Shown in pieces: positions 31,188 through 42,400 of a stretch of DNA of 64,000 nucleotides. Source of the DNA: Flectonema sp. DT1601 (Eukaryota; Euglenozoa; Diplonemea; Diplonemida; Diplonemidae); the NCBI GenBank assembly GCA_964019425.1, contig OZ025808.1, positions 1-64,000 of the forward strand, given 5' to 3'. Under the pieces are notes generated by a model. It was given only the letters and a program-made list of their open reading frames with translations. It was not told where the DNA came from and did not search any database. The stretch's first letter is position 1; each line of letters opens with the position of its first letter. Position numbers and translations under genes: made by a program.

Positions 31188-34088
31188 TCAAAATTTATTT
31201 GTTGTTTGAATATCATACTTTGTAACAGGAGCAACGGTGGTTCCAATAATTAGCTTTCCGTTGGGATACATCATGTCGGTGTACGCAGCAGAAATGTTGT
31301 TGTTAATCATATTTAAGAAGACATCACATGTCACAGTCTCACAGGAAGGTCTGTAGGTGAGTTCGACCCACTGATGAGCTTCAACAGAGTTGCTGACTGT
31401 GGAAACAGGTGGGGAATGACCAGGACCAAATGTGTATCCACCACGGTATTTTAAATCAATGCCCAGAGACTGACAAAACGGCAATAAGAAGAAACTCATT
31501 GTAGAAGATGCTCCATGACATTGTACTTGTCCATAACATGCAAGTTTAGCAACATCATCTGTGCGACTAATTCTATTCCTGTCCAGTCCCTCTGCAAAGG
31601 TCGTGGTATTGAGACAATTTCTAATTGCTTCGACGCATTTCATTTGATATTTTAGACAATTCTCATCTTCAAAGTCCATCTGTTCCACAATTGGTGACAG
31701 TTCTGCTGCTATTTCTGCAATCTTAGCTTTAGCGATGCTCCCCTCATAGCTTCCTCGCATCCCATCTTCAAAGTAGTAGAAGCACTTCCCATCACCTTCA
31801 GAATCGTTCTTGAAGATGTGTCGTTGATTTAGTCTATGAACGCTCTTCTGGTCGACTTCAACTGTAACAACTTCATTCGTTGTTGTTGAGATGTCAATTT
31901 TATATGAATTTGGAAGAACTTCCTTTATGGTTGCATAGTGTGTGACATATTCTTCTTCTGATTTGCCATCATATTTCATGTATGTGTCAGGGAACTTGAA
32001 GCAACCGTCTATAAATCTCGTCTTCACAAGGACATTTCTCCCTGGAAAATAGCGAGGTGATTTGTCAAGGATGGTTTTATTCTTTGGAGTATCAGACTTC
32101 CAAATTCCGAGGTCGCAAAGAGCAGTTCCATCCCCAACAGAAGTCGGGTTCAGAATAGGAAGATTAGATGAAAATATTGAAGCAGGCCTTCCAGTTATCG
32201 CATTCTTGAAATCAGCCAACAGAACACCCGATTCCATTACCTTTAAAAATTGTTGGACAGCATCATAAGAACTGTCTCTAGATTTGTATTTTAACATATC
32301 TGATTCAGCAACATCAGATCGTAGTGAAACCTGATTAACAATTGTGACATTTTGTCCAGTTGTAGTTTTCCCATCATGTGTGGGGGCAATGTCCAAAGTC
32401 TTTGCTGCTTTGAAAGGATTCGACCCAGTGAGAAATTGAACCACTCCATGACTGAGAGCATCTATTTTCGTACCAATATCTTCAACTTTCTTAATACAGG
32501 TTATTGTAACATTTGGTATGCTTTGTGCTAGTGGTTTCCATTTTTTCCAATTGTGCATTACGTCGCTTGCAATCCACAAGACGAGTGTTTTTGGTTTCAT
32601 TTTTGAGAGCTCACCCTTTTTAACTTCCCCATATGAAGGCATAATACAGATAACTGATTTAACCCTCAGAGGATGTTTAAGTCCAATTGCTAAAGCTATT
32701 CCTCCACCCCAATCGTATCCCATGAAGTGAGCTGATGTAATTCCCATTGTACGGAGTACGGACATCACAAGATCTGCAGGTCCACCCTCGTCAAGTATAT
32801 ATTCGGATCTGCTTTTGTAAGGCGTCCCAGGAGTTGCTCCATAACCTCGTTGATCAATTGCTACCGCCCACAAGTTGCAATAAGCTGACACTCCGAACCA
32901 GTTACTCATAGCAGCAGCTTCCGAAGGACAGCCATGCATCATCACCACTACATCTTCATTTTCTCTTCTGTCTCTCGCTGTTTGTAACACAGAAACTTTA
33001 CCCACACTGGTGCTGTATTCAACCCTTTTGAAATCTTCAGAATACTTCCAGGGGATAGTCGGCTTTTTCGGTTTTTTTTGTCGAATGGGTGGCGGAGTGC
33101 GAGAGCTTTTTATCTTCCGAGGTTTATTTAAGATGTTGCCACAAGCAGTTGCGAAGGAAAGTGTATTTCCTGTCTCACTGACTGATTCCAGTGAGGGAGA
33201 AACAGTTGCGATTACAACAGTTTTAGAATCTCCCCCAAGACCATCTCGCAGAAGTTGAGTTAGTTTGCTGTTCCTGTAGGGGACATGCGCAGCCCCAGAA
33301 GCCAAGTCTTTAACGACAGAAATTAACGTGAACAGAGACTTGTTAATATGGGCAGCCTCTTTTAAACGTTCTCCTTCAGCACCGGACTGCGATACTCGCT
33401 CACTCCCAGCAAGATCAACGAGATTTAATTCCCTGTTACCCGGAAGATGAACTCTGATTATTAAATGTGACCTGCTGCTGACTTCATTTAAATTTGTTGC
33501 ACCTGTTGCCCTTCGGGAGTTTGCTGAAGAAATGATAGTACAGGCTTCCTTGACGGAGTCGAAGGGAGTTTCTGAGAGTCCATCGATGACTACGGCTGCT
33601 TCACTGTATCTAATCAGAAGTGCTGATGATTGCGCTGCTAAATCAGTCAGCGTTTCGTTGTACAATTGCATAACTGACAGCGTGAGTTGATCATTAGTGT
33701 CTTCGTAATATGTCAATAAATCACTCAATATCCTACTAGTAAGGTTTGTAATCGTGTGAGTTTTGCCACTTCCTGACTGTCCGTAAGCAAATATTGTAAC
33801 GTTGTAACCTTCTAGTGTTGATTGAACACACTTTTCAATAGCTCCACTGTAAACATCTTCCTCAGTGCAAGTTTCTTTAAGCACTCGGTCGTATTTATAT
33901 TCTGTGATCTCCGCTGAGCTCTTACCATTTTCGTCTATTACAACAGGTCCGGCGTTTTTGCTTCCCAAGTAAATCTTTCCATTCTCACTGTCTGCCCCAA
34001 CACAGGATACTACTTTCCCATTCTTTACCTCTCTCTTAAGTGTTGGTCTGACCCGAACAGCTACTTGAACTTTTGCGACTTCTGACAT
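31188..34088 (-). CDS. Kinesin motor fused to alpha/beta hydrolase and transglutaminase-like domain
   Basis: 966 residues from the ATG at 34088. This start is preferred to the ATG at 34127 because VQVAVRVRP begins just after it and a TTTCTCAG acceptor lies six bases upstream; a 55 bp 5' UTR intron (34149-34095) is possible. Residues 1-330 form a kinesin motor: P-loop GQSGSGKTHT, SSRSH, DLAGSE, and HVPYRNSKLT. Residues about 360-585 are an epoxide hydrolase-like alpha/beta hydrolase: oxyanion HGCP, DQRGYG, and nucleophile elbow GYDWGGG with Asp459. A Tudor/Agenet-like stretch follows (about 690-790). The C-terminus is transglutaminase-like, with a C-H-D triad at C857 (QVQCHGAS), H905 (EAHQWVE) and D922 (CDVF). 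No long coiled coil follows the motor, so a cargo-transport role is uncertain. Confidence 0.88.
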   Translation of the reverse strand: MSEVAKVQVAVRVRPTLKREVKNGKVVSCVGADSENGKIYLGSKNAGPVVIDENGKSSAEITEYKYDRVLKETCTEEDVYSGAIEKCVQSTLEGYNVTIFAYGQSGSGKTHTITNLTSRILSDLLTYYEDTNDQLTLSVMQLYNETLTDLAAQSSALLIRYSEAAVVIDGLSETPFDSVKEACTIISSANSRRATGATNLNEVSSRSHLIIRVHLPGNRELNLVDLAGSERVSQSGAEGERLKEAAHINKSLFTLISVVKDLASGAAHVPYRNSKLTQLLRDGLGGDSKTVVIATVSPSLESVSETGNTLSFATACGNILNKPRKIKSSRTPPPIRQKKPKKPTIPWKYSEDFKRVEYSTSVGKVSVLQTARDRRENEDVVVMMHGCPSEAAAMSNWFGVSAYCNLWAVAIDQRGYGATPGTPYKSRSEYILDEGGPADLVMSVLRTMGITSAHFMGYDWGGGIALAIGLKHPLRVKSVICIMPSYGEVKKGELSKMKPKTLVLWIASDVMHNWKKWKPLAQSIPNVTITCIKKVEDIGTKIDALSHGVVQFLTGSNPFKAAKTLDIAPTHDGKTTTGQNVTIVNQVSLRSDVAESDMLKYKSRDSSYDAVQQFLKVMESGVLLADFKNAITGRPASIFSSNLPILNPTSVGDGTALCDLGIWKSDTPKNKTILDKSPRYFPGRNVLVKTRFIDGCFKFPDTYMKYDGKSEEEYVTHYATIKEVLPNSYKIDISTTTNEVVTVEVDQKSVHRLNQRHIFKNDSEGDGKCFYYFEDGMRGSYEGSIAKAKIAEIAAELSPIVEQMDFEDENCLKYQMKCVEAIRNCLNTTTFAEGLDRNRISRTDDVAKLACYGQVQCHGASSTMSFFLLPFCQSLGIDLKYRGGYTFGPGHSPPVSTVSNSVEAHQWVELTYRPSCETVTCDVFLNMINNNISAAYTDMMYPNGKLIIGTTVAPVTKYDIQTTNKF

Positions 34089-34302
34089 GATGTACTGAGA
34101 AAGTGATGTAACAAGAACAAGAACCAAACATTTTTATAAGCTCCCTTACCTATTACATTTTGTGTACTGGTTAACAATTGAAGTTGAAACCTGCCACAGA
34201 GATTGTCTTCATGTTCATGATGACGATTACGAAGTATGTGTTCGACATTCCGATACAAGAATCAGTTGGATAAAAGTAAACATTCAACAAGTAGGTCGAA
34301 GG

Positions 34303-36651
34303 TTAATCTTTAAACAGAAAGTTTAAAACACTGGCACTCGGTTGACAGGATGACTCGGAAGGCCATCCCTCAGTCTGAATGTCGTTGATGTGACGCAAGT
34401 TGATTTGTTTATTGTAGGCATCAGCAGCTTCTTCATGTTCATTGCTAATAGTGTGAGCTTCAGCTAATGACGCGTACTGGTCAGCAACGTAGTTGTTGAT
34501 TGCGCGATCAGCGTGGGGGTTCCAATAGAGACTCTGTAATTGGTTGATAATAAGTTGTTTCTGAAGAACTGAAATAGTAGTTTCAGCAACAGTAATTTTG
34601 TGAGACAGCCAATGTCTGATGTGCAAGGCTGAGAATTTTGCGACAACTTCGTCAGTTTCAGGTAGCGACAAGGCCTGCTGCTCTGCCTCAAGCAGTTCGG
34701 TTGTAACATTTGAACTAAACTTCTGACTGCATTGCAAACATTGAACTGAAACTACATCAGCAGATGATTCTACGCAACCAAACCAACTTGTGCAACCGAC
34801 AGTTTCACAAGCAGGCATCATATCAAGACCGGTGGCGTCTTCAACACCAGCAGTACCAACAATACTATTTAAGATTGGCAACAGATCTGAAGGTATCTCA
34901 ATCTCCCTGTCGATATCAGTCAGGTGTAGAATACCAGTTAGGCGATTGTACTTCATTGAACGTGACTCTGGACGATCCTCTCCATTAATCGAATAGATGA
35001 TCGACTTAGAATTGATATTCGCTCTGATATTTATAACATCACCGTCAGAATCGTTGAAAGAAATTTGGTCCCTTTCTTCATTTAGATTAGTTGGTTCTTT
35101 AATTTGTTTCGCGACAGTGAATACCCGAACATCGTCGGATGGCTGCGCGCATCTGTCACAACCACACACAAAACCCCATCTACTTTGTAGTAGTTGTCTG
35201 CGTTTCTCCGTCGGTAGTAGTAATTGATGACTATCCAAATAGGAAATGGTAACTGACTCTCCCTTTCCGATGGTAGCAATAGAACGAAGTGATCCCTCGT
35301 TAGGAATAACTACGCAATTCGGTGCACAGCTGTGATTACAGAAGGAAATGTTCGGAAACACTCTCAACTTCAACTTCCCATCGCTATTCGCACCTCCAAA
35401 TCCGTTGTAATGAAAACAAGATCCAACCTGAACCAGCTGCTTCCAGTGGCGGAGAGTTTCTGACTCATCTCCAACTGAGTGTTTCATAATAGAAAAGAGT
35501 TCCTCATGTGCACTTGCTTCGCCGGTACATTGCAGCCCAGCTGCAAAGAACCTAGCGAGAGATCCTTCCTCGGAAGTTGCTGCCCTGTACATGCCGATGT
35601 ACTTTGACTCATTGCCTTCTTCAGAATAATTCAGAAGGGGTTCGTCATTCAAAATCTCGGATCCCGCAGTGATGTCAGTTGCAGCTGTCATGTACCTTCC
35701 CAGCTTCGGGTGAGTTGAGATGTTCCATTTTGCAGTTTCTGGCTCAGGCTTACGGCTGTAAACTCTTAACTCGTCGCAGTACAGTGGCCATGAAGGGAGT
35801 CTAACAGTTTCCTGAAGATCAAACTCACGTGACATCTTAAGTTGAAATGCCGTGCTGAAAGACTGACCGCTAAAGGTGTTTTGCAGCTCCGAACTGTAAG
35901 CTCCCAAAGTAGCATCTGCCCATTCACCAACAGTGATTATGGTGTTACCCGAATATTGCAAGAGTGCCTGATGACCGAAGTCTCCAAGACCCATAAAGTC
36001 AGGCCACATTAAAAGAAGAGTTTTATCACTGTGGCTGCTGACAACTTCAGGAGGACCTTGTTGTAAGGCTGAGTAAAAACTGTTTTCAACAGCACAAGTT
36101 GAGCCATCCTGGTACTGATTCAAGTGAGACAACCACGTTGTGCTGCAATCAAAACAGTGTAAGTCACTAGTGTTAACACCCGCCTTTTCAAGGCAGTGTG
36201 CCCAATAACCAGTTCCAGCTCCAACTTCTATTATCGGAAGATGTTCTTTTATTTTATTAACTGCAGCTGGTGATGGGATACTCCAGGAGTACTTCCTCTT
36301 CATGTCAAGTGACTTAAAAGACAAATCGTTTAGCAGAGCAACTGGAATAGACTGATTTTCTCTCAGTAAGCAGCGAAACTTCTCCGCAAATTGCTTCATA
36401 AGCACCAGATAGCTGTCGTAGTAGTCATTTGTTGTGTCAGTTTCACACTTTGTATCATCGCCTAATCTCGAAGTTATTTTACTTGCACAAGGGTGGTCTA
36501 AGAGCTCTGTTATCCACAAATAGACAGACTGGCACACTGCAATGTCACTAACCACTGCATCTCTTTCGACAGCTGCCTCAGATACGGTGGCAGTACAGTT
36601 GGAGAATTTCTTTTCCAGAAGTTGACCTAAGAGACTTGAGTCCCCCTCCAT
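34303..36651 (-). CDS. Methyltransferase-SET (SMYD-like) fusion protein
   Basis: 782 residues in one exon. An N-terminal helical region is followed by a Rossmann methyltransferase-like domain with a clear motif I, IIEVGAGTGYWA (about 140-151), and the later acidic LHCFDC. From about residue 310 a SET domain begins (GRYMTAATDITAGSEIL), with the catalytic-core motifs NISFCNHSCAPNC and GESVTISYLD, and the post-SET cysteines in VCGCDRC, as in SMYD lysine methyltransferases. The usual MYND finger between the SET halves is not evident; a CxxC pair occurs later (VSVQCLQCSQKF). The C-terminal helices (ADQYASLAEAHTISNEHEEA) look TPR-like, again as in SMYD proteins. An AG acceptor-like site lies nine bases upstream of the ATG. 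The substrate is unknown. Confidence 0.85.
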   Translation of the reverse strand: MEGDSSLLGQLLEKKFSNCTATVSEAAVERDAVVSDIAVCQSVYLWITELLDHPCASKITSRLGDDTKCETDTTNDYYDSYLVLMKQFAEKFRCLLRENQSIPVALLNDLSFKSLDMKRKYSWSIPSPAAVNKIKEHLPIIEVGAGTGYWAHCLEKAGVNTSDLHCFDCSTTWLSHLNQYQDGSTCAVENSFYSALQQGPPEVVSSHSDKTLLLMWPDFMGLGDFGHQALLQYSGNTIITVGEWADATLGAYSSELQNTFSGQSFSTAFQLKMSREFDLQETVRLPSWPLYCDELRVYSRKPEPETAKWNISTHPKLGRYMTAATDITAGSEILNDEPLLNYSEEGNESKYIGMYRAATSEEGSLARFFAAGLQCTGEASAHEELFSIMKHSVGDESETLRHWKQLVQVGSCFHYNGFGGANSDGKLKLRVFPNISFCNHSCAPNCVVIPNEGSLRSIATIGKGESVTISYLDSHQLLLPTEKRRQLLQSRWGFVCGCDRCAQPSDDVRVFTVAKQIKEPTNLNEERDQISFNDSDGDVINIRANINSKSIIYSINGEDRPESRSMKYNRLTGILHLTDIDREIEIPSDLLPILNSIVGTAGVEDATGLDMMPACETVGCTSWFGCVESSADVVSVQCLQCSQKFSSNVTTELLEAEQQALSLPETDEVVAKFSALHIRHWLSHKITVAETTISVLQKQLIINQLQSLYWNPHADRAINNYVADQYASLAEAHTISNEHEEAADAYNKQINLRHINDIQTEGWPSESSCQPSASVLNFLFKD

Positions 36652-36856
36652 TTTCTATTTCTGATTAGTAGTGGGAAATATACAGTGAAGCATCGCATTG
36701 CAGAATTGTAAAATTGGTGTCCAAAACCGAGCATCCAATTCCACCTGTAGAAGTAAAGACTTATGGAAGGAGTCCACACTCACCACATAATTATAATCTA
36801 AAATAGTTAAAAACCGAATATTATATCGATTACAGCTACAGTGCTACAGACGGCCA

Positions 36857-37507
36857 TCACGGAGTCTTTATTGAAATTGGAGATGCGAAGATGACTTCTT
36901 CAGATCGAAATTTTATATCGTCGCCTCCAATTGCAACGTCTATAAATGCGACGGCGTATTTTGAATTTGGTTTAAACCCTCCCGAAGGTATAGCCGTACA
37001 CCATCCCGATTTAGAACGATCAGCTAAAAGGTGCATGGCATACGATCGCGAAGATGAAGACCGCGTCAGCCATTCGAGTTCTGGTTCAGACATCAGTTGA
37101 AAGAAATGACGCCAGAAGCGGGAACACAGCTGCTGCACTTCTTTATTCGGATCGACATGAAGTGGTGAGGGTGACATGTGTTCTTTCATTTCTGATACTT
37201 CAGTTCGAATGACAACAAACTCTCTGGCATTTCTCCAGGAAGACCCGAAACATAAAATAATATTATGAACGTCCTCTACTGAAGATTGCATTTCTAAAAC
37301 ATCTGAAGCAGCCCTCCTCAGTCTCTGTTGACGAAGTGTAGGACCTTCAACATCTCGAGCCTCATCGACTCTCATAGAAAGTATCTTCATTTCAGCTAAT
37401 TTAGAGATCAATTCTTCCTTTATCTTCTGTCTCACTGTTTCTGCAACATCTCTCGAATGTGTTTTCAAGTGAATTCCATCAGAACTCCCCCAGTATTTGG
37501 GAGGCAT
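36857..37507 (-). CDS. Unknown 216-residue protein, possible FN3-like C-terminus
   Basis: No family recognised with confidence. The N-terminal half is charged and helical. The C-terminal part (GGFKPNSKYAVAFIDVAI, then a strand to VIFASP) has the Y-x-V-x pattern of the last strands of a fibronectin type III fold. The frame stays open upstream of the ATG to a TATCAAAATAG acceptor 11 bases before it, so an extra 5' exon (perhaps the segment near 37590-37613, flanked by TTTTCAG and GTTAGT) cannot be excluded. Confidence 0.55.
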   Translation of the reverse strand: MPPKYWGSSDGIHLKTHSRDVAETVRQKIKEELISKLAEMKILSMRVDEARDVEGPTLRQQRLRRAASDVLEMQSSVEDVHNIILCFGSSWRNAREFVVIRTEVSEMKEHMSPSPLHVDPNKEVQQLCSRFWRHFFQLMSEPELEWLTRSSSSRSYAMHLLADRSKSGWCTAIPSGGFKPNSKYAVAFIDVAIGGDDIKFRSEEVIFASPISIKTP

Positions 37508-37845
37508 GAACTTGATACCTATTTTGATAAGAAGAAGAAAATACTAACCAACAGTAGCCAATACCAACCTACCTATCGCTGTTCTTTCACTAACCTGACT
37601 TGCACCATCTTTGTAAACCTGAAAACTAAAACAAACGATTACCAGCTGTCAACGTAATTTTCAATTTCTGTACTCCCAAACAAGTAAACTAAAAAGATGA
37701 AAGGCATCGTCTTCATTCACTTATTGATAATAATGCATGCCCGCAGTGATGGACTTATTTGTAAGTGCAACGGTGGGCTCTGTTATTAGGGTTAAGTTTA
37801 TTAAAGAAATTAGAAACAAAGAAAGCAATCCCTTCCTCAACATAA
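37508..37845. other. Intergenic, possible small 5' exon
   Basis: Contains, on minus, a 24-base segment near 37590-37613 bracketed by TTTTCAG and GTTAGT splice-like signals, perhaps a 5' exon of the 216-residue gene. No other feature seen. Confidence 0.3.
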
Positions 37846-38508
37846 TTATAGTTTTGTAGCATACCTGTCACCGAAACGCTTGTGTGCTGGAGGCTTGACA
37901 AACCCGAATCTCTTCGCCTGGGAAGTTGGTTTTGGGGTTGGAGCCGATCTCTTCTCAAGGATGAGGTTGATGTGGCAAGGGGACGCCTGTTTTGTTTTTG
38001 TTTTGTTATTGAAATTCAGTTTTTACTCCCAAAGGAATTTAATGTTTGAATAATTGATTCGCTCCTCAGAAATAAAACAAACCATGTATGCTCCAATACG
38101 ACCGTGAGCACGGTAAGTTCTTCTTCTGATCTTCTGGGCTCTGTTAACACAGATCTTTGTGATCTCGAGTTCTTCGATGTCAAGGTTCTTTCCCTCAGCA
38201 CTGGCGTTGGACTCTGCGTTCTTCAACAAGTTCTGCATGAGCTCAACAGACTTACGTGGCCAACGTCCCTGGGTAAGTCCGAATTCCTTTGCCTGTGGGG
38301 TTCTACCAGCGGCGTGGGAGAATCTGATGTATGGAATGCAACGCTTGTGGTCCATGACGGCAGCAAGGTACTCCTTTGCCTTCACAAGAGTCATACCACG
38401 GATGGCTCTGCCTACCTGCCAGGTGTTCTTAAAGTGGACTCTCATGTCAGCCGCCTTCGCTCTGGCGGACTGTTCTTCATCCTTTGCCTGGAATGCGTAC
38501 TTAACCAT
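37846..38508 (-). CDS. RPL17: 60S ribosomal protein L17 (uL22), two exons
   Basis: Exon 1 (38508-38083) and exon 2 (37986-37846) joined across a 96 bp intron (GTTTGT...AACAG) give 188 residues, close to the usual eukaryotic length of about 184. Recognisable uL22 blocks: MVKYAF, KNTWQVGRAIRGM, PYIRFSHAAGRTPQAKEFG, GRWPRKSVE and RRTYRAHGRI; exon 2 supplies the conserved SPCHI segment right after AYM. Read without splicing, the first frame runs to a stop at 38023 and would lose this conserved block. The basic tail (KRFGFVKPPAHKRF) is lineage specific. A donor-like GTATGC inside the last codons leaves a different 3' end possible. Component of the large ribosomal subunit near the exit tunnel. Confidence 0.95.
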
Positions 38509-39423
38509 TTTAATGTGTTTGGGAGACTAGTCGATTTCCTGAAGAACAAAGAAGCTGATGTCTCACTGAGAATGAGGAGGTGTTTCACATCACCAAATGG
38601 GTTTCGAAGACCAAAACTGGCATTTTGAGATCCTAACTACCTGATGAGATATTTTATTACATTCACAACTCTGGCAACAAACTAATTCTCCAAAGGAAGT
38701 ACACGGGGGTTGGGTAGGGATTATTTGAGAGAATTTGCATGTTTCCTCACTAAAGAGAATTACGAAATGTGTCACTGAAGGGTGGGGATGTGCAACAGCA
38801 AGCAGTTCTTCACGATTCCTGTCCCAATTACATGGACTTGGGGATTGGAACGGGATATACAACGGGGTAGATTCCTCTTCGCTTCGGGTCACTATCAGAT
38901 ATCAGTATTCACAGTACCAAACAGTGGGAAATGAAAACTATTATTCTTACTAAAGCTTATTATTATTAATAACTTACATGAGCATCCACAGGAAGGAATC
39001 CAATTGTAAAGTCTAACTCAAATTCAATTCAACACAAGGCGCAATTTTTACATGAATCATAAATACAAACAAAAAGAACGTTTAGTACTTTATAAGAAAA
39101 GAAAACCTCTCGATACTTTTCCCCCAGAAAAGAAAAACTCGATGGGGGGAGGAATTGAGTACAAATACAAAGACAAAAGCAGAATAGTAATAAAAAACAA
39201 AAAAGTTCTTTTGAAGAACAAGAAAATAAAACTATTTTACTTCCATGGGTGTCTACCTTCACTTAAAAAGAAAAGTATAAAACTCCCTTGCAACATTCTA
39301 ATAAAAAACAGACCACCATTTCCACTACCAGAACCAAACATAGTAACAGAGGAGTGCGATTCGTACTCTTAACTAGAAAGTCGTTCGCATTTTATTTTAT
39401 TTCGTAATAGTGTAATCAGTCAT
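38509..39423. other. Intergenic, no gene seen
   Basis: AT-rich. A pyrimidine tract ending TTCTTCAG (minus) lies about 30 bases before the RPL17 ATG. No protein or RNA gene recognised. Confidence 0.4.
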
Positions 39424-42400
39424 TCATTCCCATCCAACGGGACCTCTCGGAGGGGAGGTCTCTTGTGACCACTTTGTCACATAATTCTGACGTGGTGACG
39501 GTGATAAGGTAGCAGGAGATGGCACTGCTCGTTGACTTTTATCATTTCTGTTTCTAGCTTCATCACGAAGTTTATGAATTCGTGCTCGATATTCATTCAG
39601 TCTCGCATCTGCAGCAGATGCTTGGACAACTGCCTTGTCTCGCTCGTTTCTGAGCCAGTCAACCTTTGACTCAAGGTCTTTCATTCTCTTCTGCATGCTG
39701 CCCAGACTGTTGTAGTTAATCGACAGTCTGGTGATCTTTGCGCGAACGTCTGCAGGTAAGTGAATTCCTTGAACAGCCAGCTGTAGAGATTTCAATATTC
39801 CGCCAACTTCAGCGATGTGACAGTGGAGGATGTTGTCATCAATTTTCCATTTTAATAATTCAATTCGCGAGCCCATTTCCTCAGCCGCGATGGCGTGTCT
39901 GGAAGCTCCCTCACTCACCTCAATTGGGATAGGTCCCGTGAGTGTCAGTGTCGGTGCCTTTCCAGACAACTCGTTTAAGGCGCCCAACAGAAACACTTGT
40001 TCTTCCATGTTCTCTCTTTGCATCTCTCGTATGCGATCTCTTTCAGACAATTCCATTGCCTGAAGGTTGTCGAGGAACCGTTTTTGGCTGCCACCGTTCT
40101 TCCTTAAGACAAAGCATCTCCAGCGTAGCCACTTCGAATAGAGAGTTTGTCTGGTAGAACACTTTGAAAGAACATGAGAAATAGTAATCAGAGATGGTGA
40201 TGCCGCAGTGCGGGCCGGAGATGCGATGTAAGAATGAACAGAACGGGAAACAGATGCAGAGCCGCCTCTAATTGTTTCCTGTAATGTGTCAACCTTGACT
40301 TGAAGAATTGCAACCTGTTTTTGTAATTCCAAATTCTCCATTTCAATAGTTCTTCTCGGAGACACCGCCCTACTGATTTCAAGAAGATCATCTCTCTGTG
40401 CGTTTACTTGTTGACTCAGCCCTCTAATTGCTTCCTTTACGTCGTCATTCATTCCTCCCTTTGTGTCTGGCATCGGATCGCCTCTCAGAGCTGCCAGAAA
40501 CTTGACTTCGTGTTCAGCGTGTTCGATTCGAATGGTTTCAGTTTCCTGTTTGACGGCGTTTAAGACATTTCGAATGGGGCTCTCAACGTTAAATTTCTTC
40601 TGAAGACTAATAAGTTGATTCATTAATGAGAAGATAACATCTCGAGTGTCCTCCTCAAGTGATTGAAGTTGACGTCTAGTAACGTACTCACTATCAAGAG
40701 GGATGTTGAGATGAAGGATTTGACGATCTCTGGAAGCCTCGTAATCGTTGTGAAGTACATCCGGCTGCTCTAATTGATACATCGCTTCAACATCACTGAG
40801 AGTCAGCCCAAAGTTATCGGCATCCTTACCAAAGGTATCACACAACTGGTTCCAACGGTCACGTGAGATACCACTGTGTTTTTTATTTCTTAATTGTCTT
40901 ATCAGTATTAAACAACAACAAGTAATAATACCATACCGTGCTAACTGTGCCTCTTCTAGAGACCACCTCCCATTGCGATCCTGATCGAAGTGATGAAATA
41001 ACCATTGAATCTTTTCAACCTGTTATTTGTTTATAATATACTGAAGAACGTCTGAAGTATTAAATGATAAATATAAATAACGACATACTTCACTGAGAGG
41101 AACAACTTCTTGTAATAGTCTGCGAGCATGGTTTTGAAGAATTGGAAGCTGAAGAACTTTTTTGATAACAAAGACGAGGTTTGTAACATCCGATTGCTTT
41201 GATTGGACGAGTTTTTGCTGCGAATCCAACTCTGCCTGCAGATGATGAACTCTTGAAGATGAAGAGGCGAGTGCCTCAGCAGTTTGGTTGAGCTCTGCTT
41301 GGAGGGCGGTCATGTTGTTTTTCGATTCGTTTAATTGATTTCGAATTTGTGACAATTCAAGTCCGTCTGCTGGTGTTGTCTCCCACTCACGGTGAGGAGA
41401 CTGACTGTAAGACCCGACTCGTTCAGGGACAGGAGAAAATGAATCAGCTCCGTCGCTAACCTTCTTTTTCAATTCCTCGATTTCACTGTTGAGAACTTTA
41501 TCACTTTGATCAAGTTGGATAGACTTCTTTTGGAGTGATTCCAAAGCAGAGTAGAAGGAGTCAGTTCTCTTTGACTGAAGTTGCTGGTTTTCACTTCTAA
41601 TGGCTTCGAGGATCGCACGAAGGCGGACATCCTGAACGGAATCCAATAAGACGCTAATATCAGTTGTTTGATTTAATTGAGCGGATGACGCAACTGGTGT
41701 TAGAGCTGGAGTTGTTGGAGGTGACCTATCTAATCCATATCTCTGTCTCATAGAATCTAAAGAGTTAATTAGTTGTCTTTCAGTTTTTGTTTGAGTGTCA
41801 ATGTTTGTGCGAAGTTGTTTGATTTGTTCCTGCAAGTCGGCAGCCTGATCGTCTCTGACGGTAATAACTTCAAGTAGTCGTTGCTCTCTATCTGTGATGG
41901 CTTCTATATTTATAATACTTTGATCCTTTAAATCTTTCACAAGTGTTTCTTCCTTCTCTCTGCGTCCTCGCAAAGCTTTCAGGAGATGGTTTTCTGCTTC
42001 ACTTTGTGCGCGAGTGGCTTCAATTGTCTGAGCTCGTAGCTCATCAATACGAGTCATTAGGTTGCGAGGGTCCTCACCTCGTCTGACTGCTGCATCAACC
42101 TGTAGGAGGAGGTCTCGTTCTCGCTCTTCGAAATGTTGTTTCTTTAACGTGGAGTCACGCTTCATAGCTTCAAATATTTCCAGCACCTCTGTGTCAGGCA
42201 ACATCCTCGAGTGCCTGTCTTCTTCTCTTTCACGTGAGATACTCCCCCTGATGCGTTCTTCTGCCTTTTTCTGAAGTGTTTCTATAATGTCGTATAATTT
42301 CGCTTCTTCGTCTGCCCGTCTTCGAGTTTGGTTCGTTAGAGCTGCGAGCATCCGTTCCTGTCGTTCCTTTTGAACGCGACGTTCTTCTTCTGTTTTCCGA

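Noticed and set aside
34089-34127. Upstream ATG of the kinesin fusion
   Set aside because: The added residues are hydrophobic filler and contain a TTTCTCAG acceptor; the motor begins right after the second ATG.
38023-38508. A 161-residue uL22 frame ending at 38023
   Set aside because: The last 19 residues read into an intron; the conserved SPCHI segment follows after a CAG acceptor at 37987.
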